A stretch of 64,000 nt of DNA from Kribbella sp. VKM Ac-2569 (lineage in GTDB: Bacteria; Actinomycetota; Actinomycetes; Propionibacteriales; Kribbellaceae). Shown piece after piece: positions 26,034 to 35,041 of the stretch (positions are counted from its first letter, which is position 1; every line of letters begins with the position of its first letter). Location: the NCBI RefSeq assembly GCF_004216905.1, contig NZ_SGXJ01000001.1, forward strand, positions 1,426,001 through 1,490,000, given 5' to 3'. The notes under the pieces are model-generated. The model was not told the origin of the DNA. It made no database searches and saw nothing but the letters and a program-made list of their open reading frames with translations. The translations under genes were made by a program, and so were the position numbers.

Positions 26034-26858
26034 CTACTTGACCGCTCCGCTACTGATCCCTTGTACAACTTGCCGCTGGGCGAAGACGTAGAACACGACC
26101 ACCGGCAGAACGGAGATCGCCGTGGCGGCCAGCAGAATGTTCTGGACCGGCGTCTCCGCAGACACGAAGTTCATCAACCCGCGCTGCACCGGCATCAACT
26201 TGTCGTCGTCGAACAGGACCAGCGCCAACAGGTATTCGTTCCACACCGCGAGCCCCTGAATCACCGCGACTGCGATCAGGCCCGGTCGCGCCAACGGGAG
26301 AATGACGCGCGCAAACGTGTTCAGCGCCGAGCTGCCGTCGATCGCGGCCGCCTCCTCCAGATCCTTCGGCAGGTTCGCGAAGAACCCGCGCATGATCAGC
26401 GCGGAGATCGGAATGCCCGCCGAGATCAGAATCAGCACATAGCCGACCCGGCTGTTGGTCAGTCCCAGCATCACCATCAGTTTGTACTGCGCGATGAACG
26501 ACGCCGGCGCCGGAATGATCATCACCGCCAGCAACGCGAACGTCACCGCGGCCTTGCCCCGGAACTCGATCCGGGCCAGCGCGTACCCTGCCAGACTGGC
26601 GACGACCAGGATGCCGGCGACCGCCGAAACCGTGTAGATCATGCTGTTCGGCAGGTAGGTGCCGAGATCGCCGTCGGTCCACGCAGTGACGTAGTTCGAC
26701 CACTGCGGCTTCGCGGGCAGCAGATCTTTGCCGCGGTACAACTCACTGCTCGTCTGCAGCGATCCGATCAGCAACCAGACCATCGGGAACAGTGCCCCGA
26801 CCGCAGCCAGTACCAGCAGCCCGTACAGACCACCACGGCCGGCCAGACCCTTCATCAT
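26034..26858 (-). CDS. CUT1 sugar ABC transporter permease, MalG/UgpE type
   Basis: A 274-residue permease with six predicted spans and the EAA loop LPKDLEEAAAIDGSSALNTFARVILPLARPG in outline (near residue 175). Start ATG 26858 has GGAGG eight bases upstream; a cluster of nearby ATGs (26864, 26855) leaves a few residues of doubt. The upstream permease gene ends at 26864, so the genes touch or overlap. It pairs with that permease and the binding protein to import a rhamnose-containing glycoside. No ATPase gene is in the operon; a shared MsmK-type ATPase elsewhere is expected. Confidence 0.88.
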   Translation of the reverse strand: MMKGLAGRGGLYGLLVLAAVGALFPMVWLLIGSLQTSSELYRGKDLLPAKPQWSNYVTAWTDGDLGTYLPNSMIYTVSAVAGILVVASLAGYALARIEFRGKAAVTFALLAVMIIPAPASFIAQYKLMVMLGLTNSRVGYVLILISAGIPISALIMRGFFANLPKDLEEAAAIDGSSALNTFARVILPLARPGLIAVAVIQGLAVWNEYLLALVLFDDDKLMPVQRGLMNFVSAETPVQNILLAATAISVLPVVVFYVFAQRQVVQGISSGAVK

Positions 26859-26863
26859 CACCA

Positions 26864-27802
26864 TCACCTCCGCCGCCGGGACAACCACAGGTGCAGCATC
26901 GCGAGCAGGACGAGCGCGCCACCGAAGATCACCGACATCGCCGCCGCGGATCCGAAGCGCTGGTTCGTGAACGCCTCTTGATAGATACGCAGCGTCGGCA
27001 CCATCGTGTGGTCGCCCGGCCCGCCATTGGTGAGGACCTGCACGGTGCCGAACACCTGCAACGCTCCGAGCAGCGTCAACAACGACACGATCGCCGTCAC
27101 CGGCAGCAGGTCCGGCCAGGTCACGTACCGGAACTTCGCCCAGCCACCCGCGCCGTCCAGGTCGGCCGCCTCGTACAACTCCACGGGCACGTCCTGAAGG
27201 CCGGCCAGGTACAGAATGAAGCCGAATCCCCAGTGATACCAGAGGAAGACCGCCGCCACGGCCGGCAGTGCGGTACCGGGATCCTCGAGCCAGTTGTGCT
27301 GCAGCCCGGACAACCCGACGCCGCCGAGCAGGCGGTTCACGATGCCTGCGTTCGGAGCGAGCAGCCACGAGAACATCATCCCGATGACCACGACGGAGAA
27401 GACGCCTGGCAGGTAGAACGCCGTACGGAAGAAGGCCTTCCCGCGACGTACCCGGTTGACCGCGATCGCCATCCCCAACGACAACGCGTTGCCGAGAACG
27501 AATCCGGCCACACCGAAGATCAGCACGTTCCGCATCGACGACCAGAAGACGCTGTCGTGCAGGACGAACGTGTAGTTGGACAGCCCCACGAACGGGCTGG
27601 TCGTGCTGACACCGTCCCACTGCTGGAAGCTCAGCACGATGGCCTGGACGAACGGTACGAGCGTGAAGACGGCGAGCAGGAGCACCGCCGGCAGGAGGAA
27701 CGCGTAGGCCATCAGTTCCCGGCGCCGCGCGAGCGGACCGCGACGACGGGTTCTCGAGGGCGCTCGAGCGAGTTCGACTGCTTCGAGTGGACGGACGGTC
27801 AC
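26864..27802 (-). CDS. CUT1 sugar ABC transporter permease, MalF/UgpA type
   Basis: A 312-residue permease. After a basic N-terminus come six spans starting with YAFLLPAVLLLAVFTLVPFVQA; the EAA loop is VPVELYEAADLDGAGGWAKFRYVTWPDLLP in outline near residue 200. Start GTG 27802 overlaps the stop of the binding-protein gene as GTGA, and a GAGG-like site lies just upstream. The frame continues open far upstream antisense-like through the binding-protein gene, which is not coding in this frame. Coupled translation with both neighbours. Confidence 0.88.
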   Translation of the reverse strand: MTVRPLEAVELARAPSRTRRRGPLARRRELMAYAFLLPAVLLLAVFTLVPFVQAIVLSFQQWDGVSTTSPFVGLSNYTFVLHDSVFWSSMRNVLIFGVAGFVLGNALSLGMAIAVNRVRRGKAFFRTAFYLPGVFSVVVIGMMFSWLLAPNAGIVNRLLGGVGLSGLQHNWLEDPGTALPAVAAVFLWYHWGFGFILYLAGLQDVPVELYEAADLDGAGGWAKFRYVTWPDLLPVTAIVSLLTLLGALQVFGTVQVLTNGGPGDHTMVPTLRIYQEAFTNQRFGSAAAMSVIFGGALVLLAMLHLWLSRRRR

Positions 27803-29127
27803 TTGGCCCTCTTCTGCGCCGTCTCCATGTCGTCGAGCACCTGGTCGACGGTCTTCTCCTTGAGCACCAGGCTCTGCACTCCGCTGATCAACGCCGTACG
27901 GGCGTCGGTGCTGAACGGTGACGGAACAACCTCGATCGCGTCGGCCAGCGACGCGAAACCGGCGACCTGCGGCGGCAGGTCGGCGGCGGTGACCTTCGGG
28001 TTCGCCGGGATCAGTCCGACCATGTCGACGAACACCTTCGCCTGCTCGGGCTCGGTCAGCCACTGCACGAACTTCACCGCGGCATCGACGTTCTTTCCCT
28101 TCGGGTTGATGCAAGCACCTTTGCCGACACCGCCGTAGACCCGCGGCTTCTGCGTACCGTCGGCCGCCTTCGGGATCCCCATCGAGATGTACTCCGTGAA
28201 GTCCGGCGCGGTGGCCCGCGCGACTCCTATCGCGACCGACGCGTCGAAGATCGCCGGTGTGTCCTGGACGTTGAAGAAGCCCTTCTCCACCGTCGGGTTG
28301 TCGTCGTTGCCGCCGGGCAGGGTCTTGTTGACGATGACTCCGGCGTCCCGCAACTCGGCCAGCAGTTGCAGACCTTGACGCCAGCCGTCCGACTTCCAGC
28401 TCGTCTTTCCCGCGAGCGTCGCGTCGATCTCGGCGTCGGTCATCCAATTGGAGGCGTGACTCAGCAGGAACCGGTCCGCCAGGGACGCGGCCATCAGGAA
28501 CGCGCCGTTGCCGGTCTTGGCGGAGACCTTCTTCAGCTGCTCGATCCACGCGTCCGTCGTCGCCGGTGGAGCCTTCGGATCGACCCCGGCCGACTCGAAC
28601 GTCTTGGTGTTCAGCAACAGCCCCATGGTCTGGATCTCCCAATGCGCCGAGTAGACACCGGCGTCCAGGCCGCTGACCGTCCCGGCCTTCACAGTGGTCA
28701 GGTCCAGCGCGATCGGCGAGAAGTTGCCCTTCCACTCACCGGTCAGCTTCGGCTCCAGATTCATCGCCCAGCCGGCCTTGTAGTACGGGATCATCTCCGG
28801 CAGCGTCAGCGTCGAGTAGATGTCCGGCATGTCACCCGACTGCGACTTCGACTGCAACTTCGCCGGAAAGTTCGTCGGCCCGGGACTGTCGATCGTGACC
28901 CGCACGCCGGTCTGCTTCTCGTAGGTCTCGACCAACTTGTCCAGCGCCTTCGCCTGGCCGCGGGACTGATTCAGGAAGGTCAGCGACGTCGAGCCACCGC
29001 CACTCGTCGCTGAATCCTTGCTGCAACCGGTCAGAACCGGCCCGGAGATCGCAGCGCCGGCAGACACCGCGGCCAGCCCGAGCAATCGGCGGCGCGTCAG
29101 TCGATTTCCTACGCCTGATGTGGGCAT
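27799..29127 (-). CDS. CUT1 sugar ABC transporter substrate-binding lipoprotein (rhamnoside locus)
   Basis: A 442-residue family-1 binding protein. The N-terminus has twin arginines (LTRRRLLGLAAV) and a lipobox LTGC with the acylated cysteine near residue 35, so it is exported, possibly by Tat, and lipid-anchored. The body shows the family pattern GDMPDIYSTLTLPEMIPY and WIEQLKKVSAKTG. Start ATG 29127 with GGGAAG upstream; the open frame to 29406 crosses the operators and is not coding. First gene of the operon; substrate inferred to be a rhamnosyl oligosaccharide from the linked GH78. Confidence 0.88.
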   Translation of the reverse strand: MPTSGVGNRLTRRRLLGLAAVSAGAAISGPVLTGCSKDSATSGGGSTSLTFLNQSRGQAKALDKLVETYEKQTGVRVTIDSPGPTNFPAKLQSKSQSGDMPDIYSTLTLPEMIPYYKAGWAMNLEPKLTGEWKGNFSPIALDLTTVKAGTVSGLDAGVYSAHWEIQTMGLLLNTKTFESAGVDPKAPPATTDAWIEQLKKVSAKTGNGAFLMAASLADRFLLSHASNWMTDAEIDATLAGKTSWKSDGWRQGLQLLAELRDAGVIVNKTLPGGNDDNPTVEKGFFNVQDTPAIFDASVAIGVARATAPDFTEYISMGIPKAADGTQKPRVYGGVGKGACINPKGKNVDAAVKFVQWLTEPEQAKVFVDMVGLIPANPKVTAADLPPQVAGFASLADAIEVVPSPFSTDARTALISGVQSLVLKEKTVDQVLDDMETAQKRAK

Positions 29128-29172
29128 TTGTCTTCCCTTCCTCGCCGAACGGCATCCATCCCGCCGCAACGC

Positions 29173-29186
29173 TGTTACCGGTAGCA
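29173..29186. promoter_or_regulatory. LacI operator 2 of the rhamnoside operon (imperfect)
   Basis: TGTTACCGGTAGCA, identical to the perfect palindrome at 29190-29203 except for one base in the right arm. Centre-to-centre spacing is 17 bases. It lies just downstream of the presumed -10. Confidence 0.7.
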
Positions 29187-29214
29187 TCTTGTTACCGGTA
29201 ACAGTCCCTGTCAA
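29186..29214 (-). promoter_or_regulatory. Promoter of the rhamnoside operon
   Basis: Minus-strand -35 TTGACA at 29214-29209 is a perfect consensus; a 17-base spacer leads to CAAGAT at 29191-29186. The perfect LacI palindrome fills most of the spacer. Confidence 0.5.
29190..29203. promoter_or_regulatory. LacI operator 1 of the rhamnoside operon (perfect palindrome)
   Basis: TGTTACCGGTAACA is a perfect 14-base palindrome with the central CG typical of LacI-family sites. It sits between -35 and -10, so binding should block the polymerase. The operon's own fourth gene encodes the matching regulator. Confidence 0.8.
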
Positions 29215-29264
29215 CAGCCCATCGTGACCGGATCCGGTCGCCGCTCGGCTGGCAGGATGTCGGT

Positions 29265-30020
29265 ATGGATGAGCGCTTAGAGGGTGGGTTCGACGGCGGG
29301 GCCTCATTGGTCGGCGGTGTTGTACGGCGTACTGCGGGAGCCTGGACGTCTTCGGTCCATGCGCTACTGGCTCATCTGGAGGCTGCTGGGTTCGCGGGGG
29401 CACCACGGCCGTTGGGTGTCGACGCCGACGGACGGGAGATGGTCAGCTTCTTGCCCGGGCAGACGGTCGGGAACGCGCGGCCCTGGCCGTCGTGGACGCA
29501 CAGCTCATCGGCTTTGACGGACGTTGCGGGCTGGCTGCGGCGCTATCACGCGGCCGTTGCCGACTTCGTTCCGCCGCACGATGCGTGCTGGCGCGAGGGA
29601 GAAGTGTGGCGGCCGGGCATGATCGTCGCGCACAACGACGCAGCGCCGTACAACGCGGTGTGGAACACCGATGGCCTGGTCGGCATCGTCGACTGGGACA
29701 TGGCCGGGCCGGTACGTGTAGAGCTGGACGTTGCCTGGGTCGCCTTTTCCTGGACGCCGCTGCACGCCCCACACGTCGTGGCCGCCGAAGGCTTCACCGA
29801 CCTCGACTCACGCCTACCCCGACTCTCCCTCTTTCTCCACGAATACCGCTGGCAAGGCACCACTCGCGACATCCTCGACCTCATCGCCGAGCGCCTGAGC
29901 CTGCAGCTGACCCTGATGACCCAAGCCGCCTCCAGCGACCCCACCTACCAGCGGATGCTGGCCGCCGGCCGCGACCAAGACCTGACAGTGGCGCTCAACC
30001 AACTAGCCACTCTTCGCTGA
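29265..30020 (+). CDS. Aminoglycoside phosphotransferase-family protein
   Basis: A 251-residue kinase-like protein. The catalytic loop HNDAAPYN gives D125 and N130, and IVDWD gives the metal-binding D143. The N-lobe is short (GGVVRRTAGAWTSSVHALLAHLEAAGF), as in a common small actinobacterial subgroup of this family. It may phosphorylate a small hydroxylated compound; resistance to an aminoglycoside should not be assumed. Divergent from the rhamnoside operon and convergent with the second GH78, with two bases between stops. Confidence 0.8.
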   Translation: MDERLEGGFDGGASLVGGVVRRTAGAWTSSVHALLAHLEAAGFAGAPRPLGVDADGREMVSFLPGQTVGNARPWPSWTHSSSALTDVAGWLRRYHAAVADFVPPHDACWREGEVWRPGMIVAHNDAAPYNAVWNTDGLVGIVDWDMAGPVRVELDVAWVAFSWTPLHAPHVVAAEGFTDLDSRLPRLSLFLHEYRWQGTTRDILDLIAERLSLQLTLMTQAASSDPTYQRMLAAGRDQDLTVALNQLATLR

Positions 30021-30022
30021 CC

Positions 30023-32632
30023 TCAGCTGATCGTGAAGGTGGACGCGCCGGAGGCGGCTTGATACGTGGCAGCGGTCGCGGTCCTGCTGATGAGTACGGC
30101 GTTCGCCGGGGCGGCAACGTGCGCTGCAGGGCTCGCGAGCGGGACGACGACCGTGGGTGTGCTGTTCAGGGGCGTGGTGATGGTGAGCTCGAGCCCGGCC
30201 GAGGTGCGGCGCCAGGCTGACGTGATGCGGCCGCGGACGGTGTCGATCGAGGCGGTGACGTAGTCGAGACTTGCGGGTGTGCGCGGTGCGATGGTGACGG
30301 TCCGGTATGCCGGTGATGTCAGCTGGATGCCGGCGAGCACGGTGTAGAGCGAGGTGTTGATGCCGGCGAACATCGCATGGTCGTGGGTGATCATCCCGGC
30401 GTCGTACAGCCACTGCTCCCAGCTTGTGGTCGCGCCCTTGCCGATCTGGAATCCGAAGCTCGGGTACGTGCGTTGCCCGAGGATCTGCATCGCGAGGTCC
30501 AGCCGGTCGATCGCGGCCAGTGCGTCGACGAGATAGCGCGTGCCGAAGATACCGGTGTCGAGATGGCCGGCGTGCTTGGTGGTGATGGTCTCTGCCAGCT
30601 TCGCTCCGACAGCCCCGAGCCGATCGGCCGGGACGAGTCCGACGGCCAGCGGGAGCACGCTGGTGGTCTGTCTCCCTGAGCTGTAGGTGTTGTCGGCCTG
30701 GAGGAATCGCGCATTGAAGGCCGTCTTGATGGCTGCGGCCAACTGGTCGTAGCGAACGCCGTCCGCGGTCTGCCCGAGTGCCTTGGCCGCCTTGGCGAGA
30801 TCGATCGTCTGTTGGTACCACAACGCGGTGTTCACCAGCGAGACCTCGCTGAAGCAGTCCCCGGCGTTCAGGCTGCCCATCCCGCCGTTGGCCTCCGGCC
30901 CGTGATCCGGCGGGCACCAGTCGCCGAAGCCCTGGTTGCCGGGCCAGATGAGGCTCGGCTGGTCCTGTGCGTTCTTGTCCACAAAGGCTTTCATGAGCGG
31001 GTACGTAGCAGCCAGCGTGGCGCGATCGCCGTACTGCTCGTACAGGTGCCAGGCCAGCGAGACCTGTCCACCGGCCATATCGGGGTACTGCGCCTTCACG
31101 GCGTCGCTGGGTAGCGCGGTCCCGGGCGGCAGATCGCGCAGGTACTTGGCGTAGAAGCGGTTCATCCCGAACTCACGGATCGCCGCGTCCCGGTAGGCCT
31201 GGACGTCCATCGTCGGTGGCGTGCGTTCGTCGCGTACCGGAGTGTCGGTCGGCAGGCTCATCGAGTTGTTGAGGATCGCCCAGCGGTTGTTCCGCCAGAT
31301 CGTATTCAGCAGTTCGTCGGACGAGTGGAAGGTACCGGTCGAGGCCACGTCGGCATGGACTGCTCGCCCTTCGAGCGCGTTCCGGTCCGGGCGCCCCGGG
31401 AAGCCGGTCATTTCGACGTACCGGAAGCCGTGGTACGTGAAGCGCGGCTCAAAGGTCTCGAGGCCGCCGGTGCCCTTGAGGATGTAGGTATCGGTGGCGG
31501 CGGCGGAACGGTTCGTCCGAGTGTCCACCATGCCGTCGGCACCGAGTTCCTCGGCGGTCCGGAGGTGAACCGCCGTACCCGCGGGCCCCTTGACGCGCAG
31601 CCGGGCCCAACCGGCGATGTTCTGGCCGAGGTCGTAGACGTAGACGCCAGGCTTCGGCTCGGTCAGGCGGACCGGACGCAGGGTCTGCATGACGCGGACG
31701 GCCGGCATCGTGTTCGCGGCCAGCACGGCGCTCGGCGCGGGCGTGGTGCGGACGGGCTGCCAGTCCGCGGCGTCGAACCCGGGGCGGTCCCAGCCCGGCC
31801 GTTCCGCGCGGGCGTCGTACGTCTCGCCGGCATAGATGTCGTTGGCAACGATCGGGCCGGTCGACCAGGTCCACGAGCCATCGGTGCCGACCGCCTCCGA
31901 GGTACCGTCGGTGGAGGTGATCGTGATCAGCGCGATGGCTTGTTTCGGCCCGGTCCACCGGAAGCCGTACGGGTTGTACCGCGCCCCGTAGCCGTTGCCC
32001 AGCCAGATCCCTACGGTGTTCGCACCACGGCGTACGTCGTTCGTGATGTCGTAGGTGTCGTAGAGGTTGTGTCGCTCGTACGGCGTACTGGCCGGAGTCA
32101 GCACCCGGTCACCTACCTTGGACCCGTTGAGCCGCAGCTCGTAGAAACCCAGACCGTAGACAGTTGCCCGGGCGCGGGCGATGCGCTTGCCGACGTCGAA
32201 TTCCTTCCGCAGCATCGGGGCCTCGGCATTGCCGGTGTCGGGCGTGATCCACTGCGCGCCCTGCCAGGCGGCGTCGTTCAGCAGACCGGTCTCCCACCAG
32301 GCGATCTGCTCCGAGCCCGCACGACGGCCCCCGGTGTCCCAGACCTGGACGGTCCAGTAGTACGGCGTCGACGATCGCAGCGCGGGTCCGTCGTACTGGA
32401 TGCCGATCGCCTCATCGCTCGCGATGCGCCCGCTGTCCCAGACGTCGGCACGCCCGCTCCGCAGCCGCACCGGGTCACTGGAGACCAGGATCCGGTACGC
32501 CGTCTGCTGCCCACTGCCGGTGAGCTGCCAACTCAGGGCCGGTGCCAGGTTGTCGATACCGAGCGGGTTTACCGCGTTGTCCACCCGGAGCTCGATGGCC
32601 TGCACCGAGTCGCCGATCATCATCGCCGACAC
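30023..32632 (-). CDS. GH78 alpha-L-rhamnosidase-like, divergent catalytic loop
   Basis: An 869-residue GH78 protein with N-terminal Ig-like and beta domains (IDNLAPALSWQLTG, WTVQVWDTGGR), the catalytic barrel and a C-terminal beta domain. The diagnostic loop reads PTDTPVRDERTPPTMD (about residues 465-480) where most members have DCPQRDERLGWTGD: the acidic residues remain but the GW pair is lost. TTSWEQW near residue 735 provides the base. No signal peptide is seen. The start is GTG 32632 or the ATG pair at 32623/32620; no strong ribosome site favours one. It stands alone, outside the LacI-controlled operon, so it may have another substrate. Confidence 0.85.
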   Translation of the reverse strand: MSAMMIGDSVQAIELRVDNAVNPLGIDNLAPALSWQLTGSGQQTAYRILVSSDPVRLRSGRADVWDSGRIASDEAIGIQYDGPALRSSTPYYWTVQVWDTGGRRAGSEQIAWWETGLLNDAAWQGAQWITPDTGNAEAPMLRKEFDVGKRIARARATVYGLGFYELRLNGSKVGDRVLTPASTPYERHNLYDTYDITNDVRRGANTVGIWLGNGYGARYNPYGFRWTGPKQAIALITITSTDGTSEAVGTDGSWTWSTGPIVANDIYAGETYDARAERPGWDRPGFDAADWQPVRTTPAPSAVLAANTMPAVRVMQTLRPVRLTEPKPGVYVYDLGQNIAGWARLRVKGPAGTAVHLRTAEELGADGMVDTRTNRSAAATDTYILKGTGGLETFEPRFTYHGFRYVEMTGFPGRPDRNALEGRAVHADVASTGTFHSSDELLNTIWRNNRWAILNNSMSLPTDTPVRDERTPPTMDVQAYRDAAIREFGMNRFYAKYLRDLPPGTALPSDAVKAQYPDMAGGQVSLAWHLYEQYGDRATLAATYPLMKAFVDKNAQDQPSLIWPGNQGFGDWCPPDHGPEANGGMGSLNAGDCFSEVSLVNTALWYQQTIDLAKAAKALGQTADGVRYDQLAAAIKTAFNARFLQADNTYSSGRQTTSVLPLAVGLVPADRLGAVGAKLAETITTKHAGHLDTGIFGTRYLVDALAAIDRLDLAMQILGQRTYPSFGFQIGKGATTSWEQWLYDAGMITHDHAMFAGINTSLYTVLAGIQLTSPAYRTVTIAPRTPASLDYVTASIDTVRGRITSAWRRTSAGLELTITTPLNSTPTVVVPLASPAAHVAAPANAVLISRTATAATYQAASGASTFTIS

Positions 32633-32788
32633 ACTATCTCGGCTCGAGGGGTGACTACTGCATCTGCAGCAGGACGAAGGGGCCGGAGTGGTTCTGATTG
32701 TGTAGAGGTTTGCCTTCTGCTGTACGACGACGGCGGCCAGGCCCGGGCGAAACGATGGAACCTCCGCATCTTCAGATGGAGTGTTCCT

Positions 32789-34990
32789 GTGGCAACAATT
32801 CTGGCTCGGCTCGGCCGGCTCGCATTCAGGCGTCGTACGTCGACGCTTCTGGCATGGCTCGCGATCTTGGCGGCGGCGGTCGTTGCAGGTCTGACCGCCC
32901 CGCCTTCTCCCGCTGACGACTTCTCGATGCCCGGCACCGAGTCGCAGGCGAGTATCGAGTTGCTGCAGCAGCGGTTCCCCGGGCTGATCGGCGAAGCAGG
33001 CGAGGGGCGGGTCGTGTTCGTGGCGCCTGAAGGTGAGGAGGTCACGTCGCCGCGATTCAAGGCGGCTATCGAGTCAGCCGTCGGACAACTTGCCGCCGGC
33101 AAGCAGGTCTCCGAGGTCGCGAACCCGTTCACGTCGCACGCCGTCAGCGACGACGGATCAGCCGCGTATGCAACGATCTCCTTCGATGTACCGGCGGCTT
33201 CCGTGACTGCCGAGAGTCGTACCGAGGTCAACAGCGTGGTCGATTCCGCCCGGAGCTCGGGATTGACGGTGGAAGCCGGCGGTGAGGCTCTGGAATCCGG
33301 CGGGCCCGCCGGAATCGCGGAGCTGATCGCGATCTCGCTCGCTGCGGTGATCCTGTTGATCACCCTGGGATCCGTGGTGGCGGCCGGGCTGCCGCTGCTC
33401 ACTGCGATCATCGGCGTGGCCATCAGTCTGCTGTCGCTGCTGGGCGTGAGCAAGGCCTTCGGTCTGTCGACGACCTCGACGACGCTGGCGCTCATGCTCG
33501 GCCTCGCGGTCGGAATCGACTACGCCCTGTTCGTCGTGGCGCGGTACCGCGAGGAACGTGGGCGAGGAGCCACCGCGATCGACGCGGTCTCGCTGGCCGT
33601 GGGCACAGCGGGGTCGGCGGTGGCGTTCGCCGGACTCACGGTGGTGATCGCGCTCGCGGGCCTGACGGTGATCGGGATGCCGATGCTCACCAAGATGGGG
33701 CTCGCCGCCGCGGCCGCAGTCGTGATCGCCGTGCTGGTGGCCCTGACGTTGGTGCCTGCGCTGATCGGATTCGCCCCCGACAAGGTCCTGTCCCGGTCGG
33801 CCCGTCGTACCGGAGCGCACGTGCCGGCGCTGGGGCTCGCCCACCGGTGGGCCCGGTTCGTGCTGCGCCGTCCCATCGCCGTACTGGCCCTCGGGGTGAT
33901 CGTGCTCGGAGCACTCGCGATCCCTGCCCTGGGGCTGCGTCTGGGAATGCCGGGCGACGAGTCCAAGCCGACCACAGCGACACAGCGCCGTGCGTACGAC
34001 GAACTTGCCAAAGCGTTCGGTCCCGGCTTCAACGGCCCGCTGATGATCGTGGTCGACGCTCAGGGCGCGGGCGATCCGAAAGCCGCCGTGACCGCGATCT
34101 CCAACAAGATCTCATCGACTCCTGGGGTGGCGTCCGTCTCCCCGCCGATGCTGAGCGAGAACGGCGACACGGCGTTGTTCGAGGCGATTCCCTCGACCAG
34201 CCCGACCGACGCTGCGACGACGAACCTGGTCAACACGCTGCGCGACACGCGCCCGACCATCGTCCAGGGGACGGGCGCGAGCTTCAAAGTCACGGGAACC
34301 ACCGCCATCAACATCGACCTCGCCGGCAAGCTCCAACGCTCCCTGGTGCCGTACCTCGCCACGGTGGTCGGACTCGCGGTACTGCTGCTGCTGGTGGTGT
34401 TCCGCTCGATCCTCATACCGATCAAAGCAGCCCTGGGCTTCCTGCTCTCGGTGCTCGCCGCGCTCGGCTCAGTGGTCCTCGTCTTCCAGCACGGCGTCCT
34501 CGGCGGATTGCTCGGAGTCGAGCAGACCGGACCCATCATGAGCGCGGTACCGATCTTCATGATCGGCGTCGTGTTCGGCCTGGCCATGGACTACGAGGTC
34601 TTCCTCGTGTCCCGCAAGCGGGAAGCCTTTGTCCACGGTCAGACACCACATGCCGCGATCGAGACCGGAATGCGGCAGAGCGCCCGGGTCGTCGTCGCAG
34701 CCGCGCTCGTCATGATGGGAGTCTTCGCAGGGTTCGTCACCGAGCAGGATGCCTTCATCAAGATGCTCGGCTTCGCGCTCGCCGCGGCGGTGCTGTTCGA
34801 CGCCTTCGTCGTACGGCTGGCCATCGTCCCCGCCGTCATGGCCCTGCTCGGTCACCACGCCTGGTGGCTTCCGCGCCGGCTGGACAGGATCCTGCCCGCG
34901 GTCGACGTCGAAGGAGCCGGCCTGGCCCGGCCATCGCACGGCCGGCTCGAACCGGGGACAAAGCCGAATACGCCCGTCCCAGCCCCGTAG
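32789..34990 (+). CDS. MMPL-family RND transporter
   Basis: A 733-residue membrane protein with two repeats, each of one span, a large extracytoplasmic domain, and five more spans, about twelve spans in all. The conserved proton-relay DY motif appears in both halves: GLAVGIDYALFVVARYREE and GLAMDYEVFLVSRKRE. This is the drug/lipid exporter type common in actinomycetes. Start GTG 32789 (VATILARLGRLAFRRRTS) has GGAG seven bases upstream; the open frame upstream to 31325 is the antisense of GH78. It lies 51 bases before the histidine kinase and is presumably regulated with or by it. Confidence 0.88.
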   Translation: MATILARLGRLAFRRRTSTLLAWLAILAAAVVAGLTAPPSPADDFSMPGTESQASIELLQQRFPGLIGEAGEGRVVFVAPEGEEVTSPRFKAAIESAVGQLAAGKQVSEVANPFTSHAVSDDGSAAYATISFDVPAASVTAESRTEVNSVVDSARSSGLTVEAGGEALESGGPAGIAELIAISLAAVILLITLGSVVAAGLPLLTAIIGVAISLLSLLGVSKAFGLSTTSTTLALMLGLAVGIDYALFVVARYREERGRGATAIDAVSLAVGTAGSAVAFAGLTVVIALAGLTVIGMPMLTKMGLAAAAAVVIAVLVALTLVPALIGFAPDKVLSRSARRTGAHVPALGLAHRWARFVLRRPIAVLALGVIVLGALAIPALGLRLGMPGDESKPTTATQRRAYDELAKAFGPGFNGPLMIVVDAQGAGDPKAAVTAISNKISSTPGVASVSPPMLSENGDTALFEAIPSTSPTDAATTNLVNTLRDTRPTIVQGTGASFKVTGTTAINIDLAGKLQRSLVPYLATVVGLAVLLLLVVFRSILIPIKAALGFLLSVLAALGSVVLVFQHGVLGGLLGVEQTGPIMSAVPIFMIGVVFGLAMDYEVFLVSRKREAFVHGQTPHAAIETGMRQSARVVVAAALVMMGVFAGFVTEQDAFIKMLGFALAAAVLFDAFVVRLAIVPAVMALLGHHAWWLPRRLDRILPAVDVEGAGLARPSHGRLEPGTKPNTPVPAP

Positions 34991-35041
34991 CGGGACAATG
35001 GGTGCGACGGCAACCAATCCACGGACGTCAGGAGGCACCAG

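Noticed and set aside
29265..30020. Aminoglycoside resistance gene
   Set aside because: The protein belongs to a small generic phosphotransferase subgroup; nothing supports antibiotic specificity.
31325..32788. N-terminal extension of the MMPL gene by about 490 residues
   Set aside because: The extension is antisense to GH78 and lacks membrane character; the MMPL protein starts naturally at GTG 32789 with a ribosome site.
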